Part shown: piece after piece, positions 25,129 to 38,200 of the stretch | Layout of the letters: the number at the start of each line of letters is the position of its first letter | Position numbering within the stretch: the stretch's first letter is position 1 | Source of the DNA: Sporothrix humicola | Taxonomy: Eukaryota > Ascomycota > Sordariomycetes > Ophiostomatales > Ophiostomataceae | Assembly (NCBI GenBank): GCA_021396245.1 | Contig: WNYE01000010.1 | Span: 310,001 to 374,000, forward strand | DNA length: 64,000 nucleotides | Reading direction: 5' to 3' | Translations under genes and position numbers: made by a program | The notes under the pieces: generated by a model | Database searches by the model: none | Told to the model about the DNA's origin: nothing | What the model saw: only the letters and a program-made list of their open reading frames with translations

Positions 25129-27660
25129 GCCTCATGTGCCTGATCTTACACTCATTTTGGCGTTTTATTTTCCTTGTGCTTTACTTTTATGTTTACTATC
25201 CAGTCTTGAGGTTGGCGTCCACTCTTTTCTTGCTTTTGCTGTTTCCTTCTTCTATCTACCAGGCGTATTTGGCATTTTCACAACAAATGGGGTATCCCCA
25301 TTCGCTCTTTTCTCCCCTTTTCTTTCCTTTTCTTCTTCTTTTTTTTTTTTCCAACTGTATATACTTATGGTTCTTTACTATTTACGTTTGGAGTTTCTTG
25401 TTGCCCTTTTTTTATTGGGAGCTACCATCTCATTCGCTCAAAACATCGCTTTCTTATCTTATACTCATTTGGCGCACCTATGCTTTGTTATTTTGGCGGT
25501 CAACGCTTGGAGACGGAAGAAAAAAAAAGATTCGAAAAGTTAATTTAATCTAATTCAACTCGAGTTACAGAGCGTTCTTTCTTCATGCCGGCACTTGAGC
25601 TCTATTTACCCATCACGTTCTTTTGGATGATGAACAAGCATGCAGTGCAACAAACGGGCGAGACCGAACGGCCAGAAGCTCTCCATTTTCCAGGGAAAAG
25701 TATGTTGTAAAATGCAGAGAAGAAATCGATGTATTGCTGCATGCATCGTCTAGAAGCACATGTCGTGCCCTCGGCGAGCAAAAGCAAGGTCTGTTCTATT
25801 CTATTGCATTGCCATTTATCAATGTTGGATTGTTTTTTGTTGACTCGATTTGATACGTCTTGGGGCCTTTTCTCATGTATTTCCAGGCCCCTTTTTTTGC
25901 TACCCCCCTTAACCATGTTCTGTACCTGGAGCTGTGGGCCGGGGGTTGGGGTTTATTGATTGCTTTGGTGCGTCGTGTAATCGGGGATTCTCCAATGAAC
26001 GCGTCGATTCGGCAAGGTTATCCGAAGACCACTGTTCCCTGCTCCATTTCTTTTTTTGTCTGTGTTCTCTCTCTCACCTTGTATTACTCCGTACGCCGTG
26101 CCTCTATTGCTATGCTAATTCTGCTTCTCGAACATGTTCTTTCTCTTGTCATACCATGGGTAGCTTTCGGTGCGACGTTGCTCTCCCTACGCCCATGAAT
26201 AATTATGATTATTACTGGAGATGGCATTGGACTCTACAGAGTAATACAGCCATACAGTAGTCCATGATACACTCAAACAGAGTCTCAGAGTCTAAATAGA
26301 AACTTTGGCTTTTGTGCGTGTTGTTTTGCATCCGGAGATATTGTGCGTCGTTTCTATCGATTTGTCTCTATTTCCCTTTTGTATTTGTACGACATTCCAG
26401 GATCACTGGAAAATGTCTCTCCTTTTCACTTCATGTTCCTCTCTGCATACAGAGTCCTGGGGTGTCTTCCCTTTTCTGAATTTCTAGAACCAATAGCAGT
26501 GTCTCAAAAAGCTTGTTCACCGTTCTGGGATAGTCTGTCCTCCATCACTCTGGGTTTGTATTTCTATTGTCATTTATTCTCATTCTCATTCGGTGACCAA
26601 TATCTTTCTAATGATTGCATCTCTCTTGTTGAAGAATTGACTCTTGACTCTTGGGTTCTGAGTTTTTCTTTCTCCTGTTTTCATAAAAAAATAGAGTTAG
26701 CAAAAAAACCTTTTCCGGTTGCACGACCATTGCATATTTCCAGCTTTTCTTTGGCACGAAAAGAATAAAAGAGAGCACATTCGCATAGCTGAAAAAAAAA
26801 AAAACACTGATAAACGACAAAAAGTGGTTGGTGTTGTCGAAGTGTGGATGGAGCACGACATTGCAGATTGCAGGATATTTATGCACAGTGCACAGTAATT
26901 ATGCAGATGCAAAATGTGGGGGCACACTAAAAATCACATACAGTACACACACAGAGCGGTTTGTTTACTTTCTGTACACCAAAAAAGGGGGCCGATCTAT
27001 TACGCAAGTCTATGCACTAGATTGCACTAGATGCAGCGGTCGATCGCAAGCGCCCAAAACTCCGTACTTACATGGTATACAAAATGCACTTTCTCGGCGC
27101 CACGTACCTGATTGCTTGAAGACGGGATTTAAACAAAAATATAAAATAAATCTCGACCGTGTAATCGGTGAGATATACCTGCCATTGATGATAAAAACCC
27201 TTACCCCCTAGATTGCCTTCCGTTATACTAGTTTATTCCATGTCCAAGAAGCATGTGCAAAGCCAAGATCCAATATCCAGTTATAAAAAAAATCCAGTGA
27301 AAATATAGTAAAAATATCCCATACAAATCTCTTCCTCCACCTCAACAATCTCTTCCCATCGACAAATTGTACAATATGCCCCAAAGCGTGAAATCCAAAA
27401 TAACCCAAAGCCACAAAAGAGAAAGCCGCACATACAGAAATTACTCAAATCCAAAGTTCCCAAGTTCCGAGGCAACAAAGCAGAGGAGTGCCTGGGTAGA
27501 AAATGCCAGCCAAATGACCAGTCGACCCGTAGTCGACAACCAGACGCCGTGAGAAGAATTAAAAATAGATAGTCGAGAAGATATATCGAACAAAGATCGC
27601 CAGAAATATGCCGTTTCGATATTATTTTTTTTTGTATTCGTTTTGATTCCCAGGGTGTCA
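25129..27660. other. Convergent intergenic region between the kinase and the C2H2 factor
   Basis: About 2.5 kb between two 3' ends, where no promoter would be required. It is T/C-rich at 25140-25500, then increasingly A/T-rich. It contains one TACTCCGTA copy (26085) and an ACTCCGTA variant (27059). No supportable gene was seen. Confidence 0.5.
26085..26093 (+). repeat. Interspersed motif TACTCCGTA
   Basis: Third exact copy of the interspersed 9-mer, in the convergent intergenic region downstream of the kinase gene. Confidence 0.75.
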
Positions 27661-29553
27661 TTAACGCAAAAGTCCGTGACTGTCGTGACCACCGTCGCTT
27701 GTCGTATCGCTCAGCACGCTACCATTTGGTGGATGAAGACCCGCCGTATTGGACGTGTTGTTATTGCTGCTCGAGTTATCCGACGGCCGCTCGCCGCAAC
27801 CCTTGACCAGTCGGTGACGCTACACATTTTGTTAGTATATCTGTCCTCCGATGAAAAATATACATGAATGCAAGATTATTGTCTGTGCTTTTCGTGGTAC
27901 AAACCTTCAATGCATCTTTCCGGCTGAAGCTCTTGTCGCAGTAGTTGCACGGGAAGGGCTTGACCGCCAAATGGATCCGCTTGTGGCGCTTTAGGTCGTG
28001 GTTGCGATTGAACGACTGCGTGCACTGGTCGCACTTGAAGGGCCGCTCATGGACTCCCGAAGGTCCGCCGGGTCCGTGGTTTCCCTTGCCGCCGAGGATG
28101 CCTGGCAAGTGGTGGTGACCGATCTGATGCGGGTTTAGGTGGTGCCCGTGCATTGTGTTGTGGCTGTACAGGAGCGGCCGGCCGCGGCCACCCATGTAAC
28201 CGCCAGGCGCACTGCCTGGGCTGCCGCCACCACCGCCATATTGCATACCCATATTTGACACAAGAGCCATTTGGCCTCCGGGAGACATCAATGGGCCGGA
28301 AAGACCGGGAGAGTGGGGTGGAGCTGACCCAGGGTGACTATATGGCGAGTATCCACGACCGCCCCCGCTGCTTCCCAGAGGCGGTGGTACGAGGCCTGAC
28401 ATTCCGGCCTGTGATGGGAGTGGTGGTGGGATAAGGCGCATGGGGTTTCCTGGGTGCGTTGGGCTGGGTAGACCATGCTGCTGCTGATGCTGTTGGTGGT
28501 GGTCGCCCATGTGGTGCATGGGCTGTGGGTTGTACATCTGAAACGACGATTGGCCTGGCGGGAGATTTTGGTGGATGCCGCCTCCCAGCTTCGACGAGAA
28601 GCTGTTCATTCCCAGTCCGGGAGTGGGCGACGGATGTGTCCGGTAGTTCATTGAGCTGCCTGTGCTGTCGCGGTTGTTCGGATTGCTGACGTTGACGCTG
28701 CTGCCGTCGTGAATCGTTCGTGGTTGCGAGGGGCCGCCGTGGCCGGATGCGAGCAGGTTGCCTCGAGATGTTGAATAATCCTGGCTGTGCCGTTGTTGGT
28801 GGTACTGCTGGTCGTGTTGCTGGTCCAGAGGCTGATGGTGCTGTTGCAGATGTGGTGACCGTCTAAGTCCGTCGCCGCCAAGACCCCCAGGGTTACCGGA
28901 CATGTTCGACTGAAAGTGCGAGTCTGCGGTGGAGGTACCCTGTTGCCCAAAGTGATGACCGTTGTGCGTATTCGACGTGGGCGACGGTGTATTTCGAGAG
29001 GATCCGTATGGGTCGGTAGGCGCGGTAAATAAGGACCGGCTCGGGTTCCAATGATGCTGCTGCTGGTGTGTATGCGAAGTGTCGTTATTCAAGGAGTGGC
29101 CAAGGGGAGACTTGCCAAAAGATGAGGAGTTGGCCAGGGAATCGTGACCCAACGACGTCTGGCCGCCGAGAGAGACCTGATGGTTAAGGGAAACGCTCAT
29201 CTGCCCAGTTTCGTGCTGGCGGTCTAGAGAGGCTGTCTGAGACTGCTGCTGCTGCTGCTGCTGATGTTGCTGTTGGGTGCTGGGAATGTCCGAGGCGGAT
29301 ATTGCTGTCGGAGTTGTCGAGGGTTGCCGGGATCCAGACCACGCTGAGTCTTGTTGTGGACTGAACTGCTGGTTTTGTGGTCCCTGCGTATCGTTCCGGT
29401 GATGTTGGTTTTGTTGCTGCTGCTGCTGCTGCTGCTGTTGGTGAGCTGGAGCAAAGTAGTTTGAGCCGTTCGAATATGACCTTTGCGAGCCACTGCTGCT
29501 AATATTGTCGCCGAGATGAATCACCGCAGGGCTGAGTCTGTCGCCAGCAAATC
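27661..29553 (-). CDS. C2H2 zinc-finger transcription factor, FlbC/FLB-3-like (5' end unresolved)
   Basis: Probable nuclear regulator of development. Exons 29553-27905 and 27819-27661 give at least 602 residues. The intron 27820-27904 (donor GTTTGT, branch ACTAAC, acceptor GTAG, phase 0) splits the second finger. Two fingers lie at the C terminus: CDQCTQSFNRNHDLKRHKRIH without its flanks is a classical C2H2, and CNYCDKSFSRKDALKRH continues across the splice to RLVKGC, giving a C2HC finger. A Ser/Thr/Asn-rich tail ends in GLLR. The N-terminal 450 residues are Gln/His/Ser/Pro/Gly-rich with two poly-Gln runs coded by CAG/CTG repeats. The two C-terminal fingers resemble FlbC (Neurospora FLB-3); Swi5/Ace2-type fingers are the alternative. 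The exon starts at a splice acceptor (TAACATTCC...TTTACAG), not at an ATG, so upstream exons exist; see 30340-30420. Confidence 0.8.
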
Positions 29554-32500
29554 CTGTAAATGGCAAAGGAATGTTAGGATATCCGCTGTCGAGTGAGATT
29601 GGAAAAAGAAAGAGAAGAAGAGAGAGAAGGCAGAGAACTAGAAAGTAGGAGAAAGAAAGAGGGAGGGGGAATAGAGAAAAAGAAAAGAAGGAGAGACAAA
29701 GACGTTCAAGAGAGAGTATCGGGGGTATGCGTTAAAAACAGAAAAGCCAATATTGGATCGGTCAGCCGCAAGAGGGCAACTACGAGACCACTGAAAACGG
29801 CTGAAAAACGAGCCGGGCGAAAAAGAAGAAAAAAAGCAAGCAAAAATCGAAAATCTGAAGAGAAACAAATAAAACCGAAAAGACAGGAGATAGAACAATA
29901 TAGAGACGAAAAAGAGACAGAACAAAACGGTAGAGGTGACGACAAAGATAACAATCAAGGTATTTCTGGTGCGGGTGCGGTGTCTTGCGTACTGGGAGTG
30001 TCCTGGCCCAAGCCTGGGGATGGCAGAGAGTAGGCAGACAGCGGGTCAGCCCCCAAGGCCAAGGTAGATCGTCCAGGCGCAAAGCTCAAAGCTGCTTCCA
30101 TTGGTCGTTGAGAAGATAATCTCGTGGTTCTCCGGACGTGCCTCCGTTGCGGCTGGTTCTTTCTTTCTGTGTTTCTGTTTGGCCTCAAGGAAATATGGTG
30201 CTGAATATCGTGGGAAGCCTAGTTCCAGAGGTATCGTGACCAAGTCCAAGAATAAGGCGAAGGGAGTGAAAAAGAGACGGGAAGAGTAAGGAATGTGGTG
30301 ACAATTGTGCAGAGCCGCCTGTCGTTATCTTGGCCTTACTTGTTGATGCTTGATTTCCGAGTCCGTGGTTCGAATGGGTGTCTCTGAGAGGGGATGGTGG
30401 ACCTCTTGTCGTCGCAGTGACTGTCTTGGTATGTGTTGAGGGACAGAATCGGATATTGAGAAGCAACCTCAAGATGCGCCGCCCAGCACAAAATATAGAA
30501 CAGGAGAAGGAAGAGAGAATAGAAAACAGAAGATACAAGACGAGGAACAGTAAAATAGAAATAGGAAGTCAAAAGAAGAAGAAGAAAAGAAAAAGAAAAC
30601 AGCAGAAAGCCAAATAGAAAAAAAGGGTGCGAGAAAGGCAAAGAGATGACTGATATAAAACAGAACACAAAGCTCCGGCGGCAAACGCCTTGTGAGTGCT
30701 TCTTGACCCCCTTGTCACCTGTGTACACCGGTGATCCCTGAACAAAAGGACGCAGAATGCAGAACGTAGGGGAGCACGAAAGGAAATGTGTGTAAAGAAA
30801 GAGTGGGCAAAACAGCCTGTTTCTACCTTCTCTTCCCTAGTATGGTCTAATGCATGTGGTACTTGCCTTTTGGTCTTCGTTTTCTCCGTTTCTTCGTCTG
30901 GTGTCGATGGGTGGGCCTGGGCCTTTCGGGCTCCCCTTTAGTGTTAGAAGCGTGGGGAAGACAGGTAGCGTTGCTGTAAAGAACACAAGATATGGCGAGA
31001 GGGATGTTGAAGCATGAGGCGAAGCTTTTAGCCAGTGAGCATTAGAGATAGAGGCCAAAGCAAAAGGAAGGATAAAATAGGACTGAGAAGTATAGTAATG
31101 GTGAATGGTGAGGTGAGAACGGAGAGGGCGGGCGAGGGTGAGGGGGATGGGAGGCGAAAAGAAGCAAAGGTGAGTGATTCGGGATGTTCCGTGATGCGTG
31201 GTAAAGAGAGAGGGCCAAGCGAGCCAAAAGGGAAAACGATGGGGGAGTGGAGGAAGAGGGGAAACAGAAAGGTAGTAGGAAGATCTTGCACGGTCCTGGG
31301 ACGTTGTATGCTTTGGCGAGCGAGGGGACGATGCTCGCTTGGTAAAAAGTCGACAGGTATCTCTGTTGTGGAAGAAGAAGAGAGTGAAAGTAGGAGCTGT
31401 GAAGGAAAGACAGCACCTTGTGAGAGTGAGGGAAGGAAGAGAAGAAAACCGAGAATTGGTTTAAGGTTTAGGGGAAACGACAAGCGGTGGCGACCACTTT
31501 TTTGTTAGGTGGTATGTCCTCGTGGACAGGTGCTCCAGAGTTGAGAGGTCCAGATGTTGGTCCTATTTTGTTTGAAGACAGGAGAGAAAGAAGGAGCAAG
31601 ACTTTGAGATAGAAGATGAATGAGCGATGGGGGGTGGATATTCGCCGATCTTGGGGGTGCGGTGGAGGGGTCCCTGGACGACTGGCTCACTGGCTCCCCT
31701 TTTCCAGCTTCAACATTGAGAGAAAACAAATTCGTAAGGGGGCAAGATCGGGGAAAGCGCACGTTAAAACGGGTGTGTTGAATTGGTATTTTTTCTGCTT
31801 TTGGTGCATCTTTCCCTTAACCATTTTTTCCCTTTTATTCACTTGGTGGTGGTATCTCTCTTGTCATTCCCAAGTTTTGTTCCACGATATTGGAACAGTC
31901 TGGGCTTTTCAGACAACGAGTATGGCAGGGATCGAAGACGATGGCAGAGAAGGCAAGACAAAGAGTGCACGGAACACTCATAGGGCATAATGTGCCGTGA
32001 AAGATGGATGAAGGTGTAAGGCAGAGGGCAGAGCATAGGGCGTATTTTCTTTTTCTCTCTGCCTCTTGTCGTCTCCCCCATCTGAGAGACTGGAGGCACT
32101 CTTCTTTCCCGCAACTAGGTGGGGACAGCAGTGAGAGAAAGAGGAAAAGAAAGACGAGAAACGAATCGATGTGTGCTGGAAGGGGGTGTGGGAGGGGGGT
32201 GAGTCTATGATGTGACGGGCTGAAGACTTTAGCTTGGCCAGGGAAGAGGAATGGGCACACAGATGACAGTCGTGGGAGAGAGGCAGAAAGATGGTGAAGG
32301 CAAAAGGGTAACGGGTGCCAGGTTCAATGTTTAATGTTCAATGCACAGGTCAGTGGTAGCGGCTCGCACATACCTGGGGCCAAGGGGCGGATGTTGTCTA
32401 GGTCCGAAAGGGCTGAGAAAGGAAGCGCCAACAGAAATAAATGGTAAGATATCGAAAATAAGGTGCTGACGAGCTGAATTCCTTGGGCAAGGTAGAAACG

Positions 32501-34720
32501 GTAGAGGGTAACGGTTAGACAGCTGTCGATGAGAGGTGAAAATAGAAGTAAAACAAAGGGACAATATGGCACTGAGGGGTCAAGATGCCGTTCTCTGCAC
32601 GTCGTGTTGCAATGAACGGAAATCGTTCTCAGCAAGGTAACAGAGCATAAAAGAACAAAGACGCGGACAGACAAAAGACAGATCGATGCCTCCTGGGCTG
32701 GACACAAAAGCCCGTGGCACTGGATGTTAGTCGGGTCACGCAAGTCCGCCGGTCACCCCCTGTGAGCTGTGGGTTCGTCCCGTTGGAGAAGACGGAGACG
32801 ATGGTGGGCGAGTGGCAGAGTTGTAGCGTGGGAGGAAGTGAGAGGATGTTCGGATGGGATGGTGAGATGAGGCCGTTGACGTGTCGAGAAAAAAAAAGGT
32901 GATGATCAAAGACTTGGGGGGCTTGGAAGGCGTCAAAGCAAACTTTAAGGAGATGTGCTATGAGCAAGATGGCGACATTGGTTTTCAAGGAGATCCAGGG
33001 AAGACGCAGAGATCCAGAAGTTCAAGAATCCAAAGAGGCCCAAGGAGACGCCGAAAGGAAAAAAAGAGGCTGATCGAGACAGTGGAGGAGAAGAGGGGAC
33101 GGGAGAGGCTTGTCAAGCCAATAGGGTCGAACAAGGAGGCGTCCCCGGAAGGCAGTCGTTGGCGTGTGTATCGAAATAGACAGGTTTGGCGGGCAAGGTA
33201 ACAAAAGAGGCTTGAGGCGTGAGGCGTAAGGTGTAAGGTGTGAGGCGGCGAACGAGAGAGGCCGTGTGTGTTTTGCAAAACAAAAGAAAAGGGAAAAAGG
33301 GGGAAGAAAGAGAGCCGTTGAAAGAGGCAAGAAGCGATGCTCTGGTATCTGCCGCTCCTGCCAATTGTATTCTTTCGGTGTTTGAAAGAGCTGTTGGTTG
33401 TTCTTTCCTTGTCTGGATGAACTTGTGTCTATTGAATTTTTGCGTCCCGATGAAGACGGAGCTTGTCTGTTATTTGCGGCTAGCTCTTTCTTCTATCTGA
33501 AAGGCTCTTTCTTCTTGAGATTTCTGAGAAAATGTGATGTTATGATCTGTTGTCCCCTCTTGTTATTTGTGATGTGTGCGATGCTGGAGCTCAGCTTCTC
33601 CAATTCTATTTGGAAGTATGCGCCCGAGACAAGGAACGAGCACAATATGCAACAGAGCACAAGGGTAGAAAATGCTGGGGCAGCAAGCTAGGGTCAAGGG
33701 TGATATGCGGATCTGAGAGGTGACAGAAGGCGGCGGCAGAGGTGTTTGTGTGGGTGTTGTTCATGTCAAGGCAGGAGGGCAAGAGCGATGCAGCAGTCCA
33801 TCCAAGATGTGTAGGGCGTTTGGGGGGTGGTTGATCAAGGAAGTGAGCTACTGAGCACGGGGTATTACAGAGAAATAAAATAGAGAAGGAGCGACGGAAG
33901 AAAATAGCAAGAACGATGACGAGAAAAACAGGGAAGGCACCGACGGGCCCTGGTAGACTGTCTTGGAAGGCGGGCCCCAGTCACCCAGCAAAACCAGAAA
34001 GCTGGAGGAGAGGCTGAAAATCCGTGTTCCGCCCCCGGCGCGCGCAAGCGTCTTTGGGGCTGATTGACTGCTGGGAACTCTACGAGGCAGTCCAAGCTCT
34101 GTGTCCTCTCTCTACGAATAACATGATCTTGAGAGACCGGGAGTCTATGAGCTGCAACGGAACCGTGGAAAGGGTGGAGCCCGGGCCCTGAAAGATCTAG
34201 ACTGTTTTGTCTTTTGATGTGTTTTTACCGCTGAAGAGAGAGATACAGGTACGATTACGATGTATTGATGTGCAGTAGGAACGGAGGAGCGAAATGCGGA
34301 AAGAGGGCGTGGAGAGCAAGAGCGGAATGAAACGAGATCAGAAGAGTAGGAGCACCCGAGCGAGGGGAGAGCAGGGAAGGAAAGTAAAGAGGAGCTTGGG
34401 AAGAGGGTGTGCAGGGCAAGAGCGGTCCAGGGGGGTGGAGTAAAGAAACAAAAGAAAAGAAAATACAGCCAGAGAGCAGCCAACAGAGCCTGAGAGCCAA
34501 CGACCAACCAAACTAACGAAGACAACCAAGCCAACCTTACCGAGTAGGGGGGTGCCAAGTGGGAGCCCATTGGTAAAGTGGGAGGCGAGAGAGCGTGGGA
34601 GGTGCATAAAAAGGTGACCCAAAAGGGAAGAGCTGAATGTTTAGTGGGAGAAAAGAGAAAGAAAGAGAAGAGAGATGCAGAGGCATATTCTGGAGAGGAG
34701 ACGAGGGATGCAGTTGCATG
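29554..34720 (-). promoter_or_regulatory. Long pyrimidine-rich leader/promoter of the C2H2 factor gene
   Basis: For about 5 kb upstream of the finger exon the minus (sense) strand is C/T-rich, with purine tracts on + at 29600-29960, 30480-30640, 31030-31640, 32880-33320 and 34250-34700. At least one further coding exon must lie here because the downstream exon begins with an acceptor. The many open frames are Ser/Phe/Leu strings produced by composition. Very long leaders with introns are known for several fungal developmental regulators; applying that here is inference. Confidence 0.45.
30340..30420 (-). CDS. Candidate upstream exon of the C2H2 factor gene
   Basis: On the minus strand a GTAAGG donor (30339) follows a stretch reading TRGPPSPLRDTHSN then HGLGNQAST. 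Splicing to 29553 preserves frame (phase 1) and gives NQAST-R-FAGDRLSP, which matches the Ser/Pro/Asn-rich character of the protein. The intron would be 786 nt. The exon's own 5' boundary is tentatively the CAG at 30421-30423. There is no in-frame ATG in it, so another exon upstream is needed. Confidence 0.35.
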
Positions 34721-35037
34721 GTAAGAATTTTACTTTGTGTTGTTCTTCACCTTTGAGACTTTGTCGGTGTCAGAAATGAAAAAAAAAAAAAAAAACAAAG
34801 ATGTTCAAAAAAGATACTGACCATTTGCAGGAAAGCAAAGAAGAGGGAAAACAACAGACAAAAGACCAGCAAAACAGGCCAGGGAGAACTAAAATACAAA
34901 GTCGAGCCATGTTGACAGACGACATGTCGACCTGCCATCCCCTGTCACTGACAAGATTCGCCCCTGGCGCATATGCCCTGTCCTGGCACATCGTTCCTTA
35001 TTTTCTTATTCCTTGTGCTCAGCTGGACAGAGGTCAC

Positions 35038-35215
35038 ATGGCCACGGTGAGCAAGGTGAGTGCATTTTGAGTGTGTTTGCACTATGCGTTATTACCTCCA
35101 AAGTATTGAGTGTTTCTCTTTATCCCTTTTTTGTTAGCTCGGGTCCGTTGGCGCCTGGCCGGACGTCGTAACCGTCACGTTGGGACTGGTTCCATTGGGG
35201 GCCATGGTCCAATGA
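35038..35215 (+). other. Possible micro-ORF with one intron (31 codons)
   Basis: ATG at 35038, then a strong donor AAG|GTGAGT (intron 35056-35137, 82 nt) and an acceptor after a T-rich run (TTTTTTGTTAG). Joined in phase 0, it reads MATVSKLGSVGAWPD and continues hydrophobic to a TGA at 35213-35215. A further consensus donor (AAAGTAAGT) follows near 35240. No good branch point was seen. It is either a small protein, a non-coding transcript or chance. The opposite strand is open here too. Confidence 0.2.
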
Positions 35216-38200
35216 GCCACAGCCGAAGCCGAGAAGCTAAAGTAAGTGAGAGAAGGCGGTTGACGATGAAGGGCGATATGGAGCACCGAATAGCGTGGCA
35301 CACCGACAGAGACAAGCACCCGGCGATCAGTTGATGAGATGAGATGGCGATGCAGCCGTTGAGCACAAGTGGAAGTTGAAGTAAGGTATGTAGGGAGGCA
35401 AGGCAGGGTACAAAGTACTTTGTACATGCCTGGGCACGAGGCACCGCAAAATTCGACGCATCGAACAGACCAATAATGCAGGAATATTGGAATATTGTCT
35501 TGGCTTTTGTTTCTGGAGTAGCTGGGCTGGCCAGTCGGAAACTACCTTGGACCCTAGGGCTCTGTCGCCTCTCAGACCCCCTGGATCTTTTCGTTGCTTT
35601 CGTTGCTTTCGTTGTTTTCGTCGTCTTGTTGCTCTCTTTACACAGAACTGGGTACTTCGTTTTTCTATTTACGACATATTTTCTCGATTACCACACGCAT
35701 AACAGGCAGAACTACGAATCGCACAGATGCACTATGGACAGATCGTGTCCGGAGTTCTCCGCACTGAACGGAATGCCTTGGGGAAAGCGACGAGACACTT
35801 GGGAAAAGAGACCAGAGAAATGAGAAATGGACGGATGGCCGTATGCCAAAAGCGGAATCGATATTCGACGGCGCGCTCCATAGTTCCATGGCGTTTTATG
35901 GCTCTCCAGGGTGCCGGGAGGTTAAAAAAGCCCCAAAAAGCCCAAGGTGGATGCAGCGATGCAGTGTGACGGTGCAGTGGACAAGTGGGTGGGAAGATAC
36001 GACACACTATGGTAAGTACTTTACGAAGTGTATGAATGTATGTACGACGGATGTACTTTTGTAGGTATTTAACAGGCATTTAACAAGAAGAAAAAGTGAG
36101 ACATTCTGTGGTAGAACGCGCCTTGAGCGTGGCACGCGATGCATTTTCTCGTTGACGAAGTGAGGCATGAAGAGTGAAGAGGTGCAAGACAAAATAAAAT
36201 AAGACAAATGACAAGAATGAAAGGCCAACAGCTGTGCTAGTTCAAAATGAATGAAATTTACGAGAGACGGCGTATCGACTCATTCACAATCAGCTATGGC
36301 CTGCATCGCGAATGTGAGATCAATCTTTCAGGGCTTACATAAGAGAGCTTACAGTGTCAATGCGTGTCCTTCTTTCATCAATTCGACAATCTCTGCGAGA
36401 TGAAAGCAGATGAGTGAACATTGGAAGACATTTTGCATAATGTCTTGGCCCGATCTCGTTCTTCTTTCATATCTCATCATAATCGGCCGATGAGGACTCA
36501 TTTCAAGTCTAGTCTCGCCCCAACAGCCCGGGCCTCCAGTAACTCGTGCCGTCAACTAATATTTGACTTTTGTTCAAGGGCTCTTCGTAAAAAGAGACAA
36601 AATGACCCAAAATAATGAGGCCGAAAAGGACGCTATTGAACGTGTAAGTTAGTGAACTTTGAGACCACTTTTCAAGTCCCCTCAACCTCAACGATCCTCC
36701 ACGCCGCAGAAATGGAGCAGAACTGGAGCACTTGATCTGCGAGCCACACGGCCAGACGACGCCATTTGTTCTCTTGGCTTTCTCGTCTGTTTTTGCAGCT
36801 ACTGGGTAGTGACTGAGTAAACTTGGGGGAGCTTTCCCCATTTCCCTCTAGCCAGTCGTGTAGTGTCTCTGAATCCAACGCTAGCATGGCAGCCCACTGC
36901 AGATTCTCTGATGGAAATGGAAGGGCCTAGACTTTCGGGGACTTGGGCACGAGGGAGGAACGAGGGAGGACCGAGAAAGCATGAGAAAAAAGGAAAAAGA
37001 CAGCAAGAATGGGACACAATAGCTGCAAAAAAGACTCGAAAAAAGAAAAGAGATGAGAGAGAGAGAAAGAAAAAGAAAAGAAAGCACCAGCCGAAGAAAA
37101 ACGTGACGGGGCGCTGTACGCTGTCTCATTGAACCGGGACGGGATTAGCGGGATGGCAAATGGGTGTGGACTTCTTTTATTTTGTCTTCAGAAGGCTCCT
37201 GTGTCAAATGAATACGGAATATGGTGCTGGCATTATTGGCTCCGTTGGAGACTATTGTAAAATAGAGAGAAGACAGAGAAAGTGAAAAGAGGGAAGAGGG
37301 CAAGAGAATATTGACCTTGGTCTGAAACGATGGTCTGTAGAAGAAAAAGAAAGGAAACTGAACAGTTGCTGAGAAAGCTCAGCATAAACTTGTTGACAAC
37401 AGATCCGGCCTCGCGATGCTGTCTCTGGTGCGTGATTTTCAAATGCTTTCCTTTTTTTCATTCCTTCTTGTCTATGTGCCTGTTTCATTTGTTGGCCAGC
37501 TTTGTCTTTGTTTTCTTTTTCATCCATCTCTTTTCTTTTCGTCCCTCTTTACTTGCATTCTCTTGTTTCCTTCTTTTGACCCCTCGCATTACCGCGCCAA
37601 AACGGGTTGCAACTGTCGAGGGGCCGAAGGGCTGAGAGCGTCTGCCAAGTGGGCTGGCCGTCTCTTTTCTCTTTTTCGCTTCTCCAAAAAACGCCCAGAG
37701 GGGACTCCTCTTAACGCCTCTGCCGCACCCCCCATCCATTTTGGTGGGCTTTTGGTGGGCTACCATGCAACTGAACTTTCTTTGGCTGGGCGCTTGGCGT
37801 GTCACTGTGCATCTGGTTGCATACGATTTTACGTTGTGCATTTCGATGTGCATTTCAGCTGAACATCAGAGGGGGGCCTGTCGGCGTACTTGGTAACTCT
37901 GGTGTTGCTTTTGGGTTGCGGCGTACTGGTACCTGAAACTTGAGACGCCTCTAGACACCATCTTCCTATTCATTTTTCAACCACCGTTGAATCTCACAGA
38001 GTTTTTCTACAGGAAAAAGCCGTAATCTAGAAACACAACGGCACCACGCTATTCTTCAGTGATCTTCAATAGAAAGCGAGAAAGTTCATGATGCTGCAGA
38101 AGTGAGCCCGGGCAAGTGATCGGCAAGATGTTTTCCTAAAACAGAAGAGATCAGAGCAAACCAAACCGAGCTTTGCAGCCAACAAGACTTTCCTTCCCGC

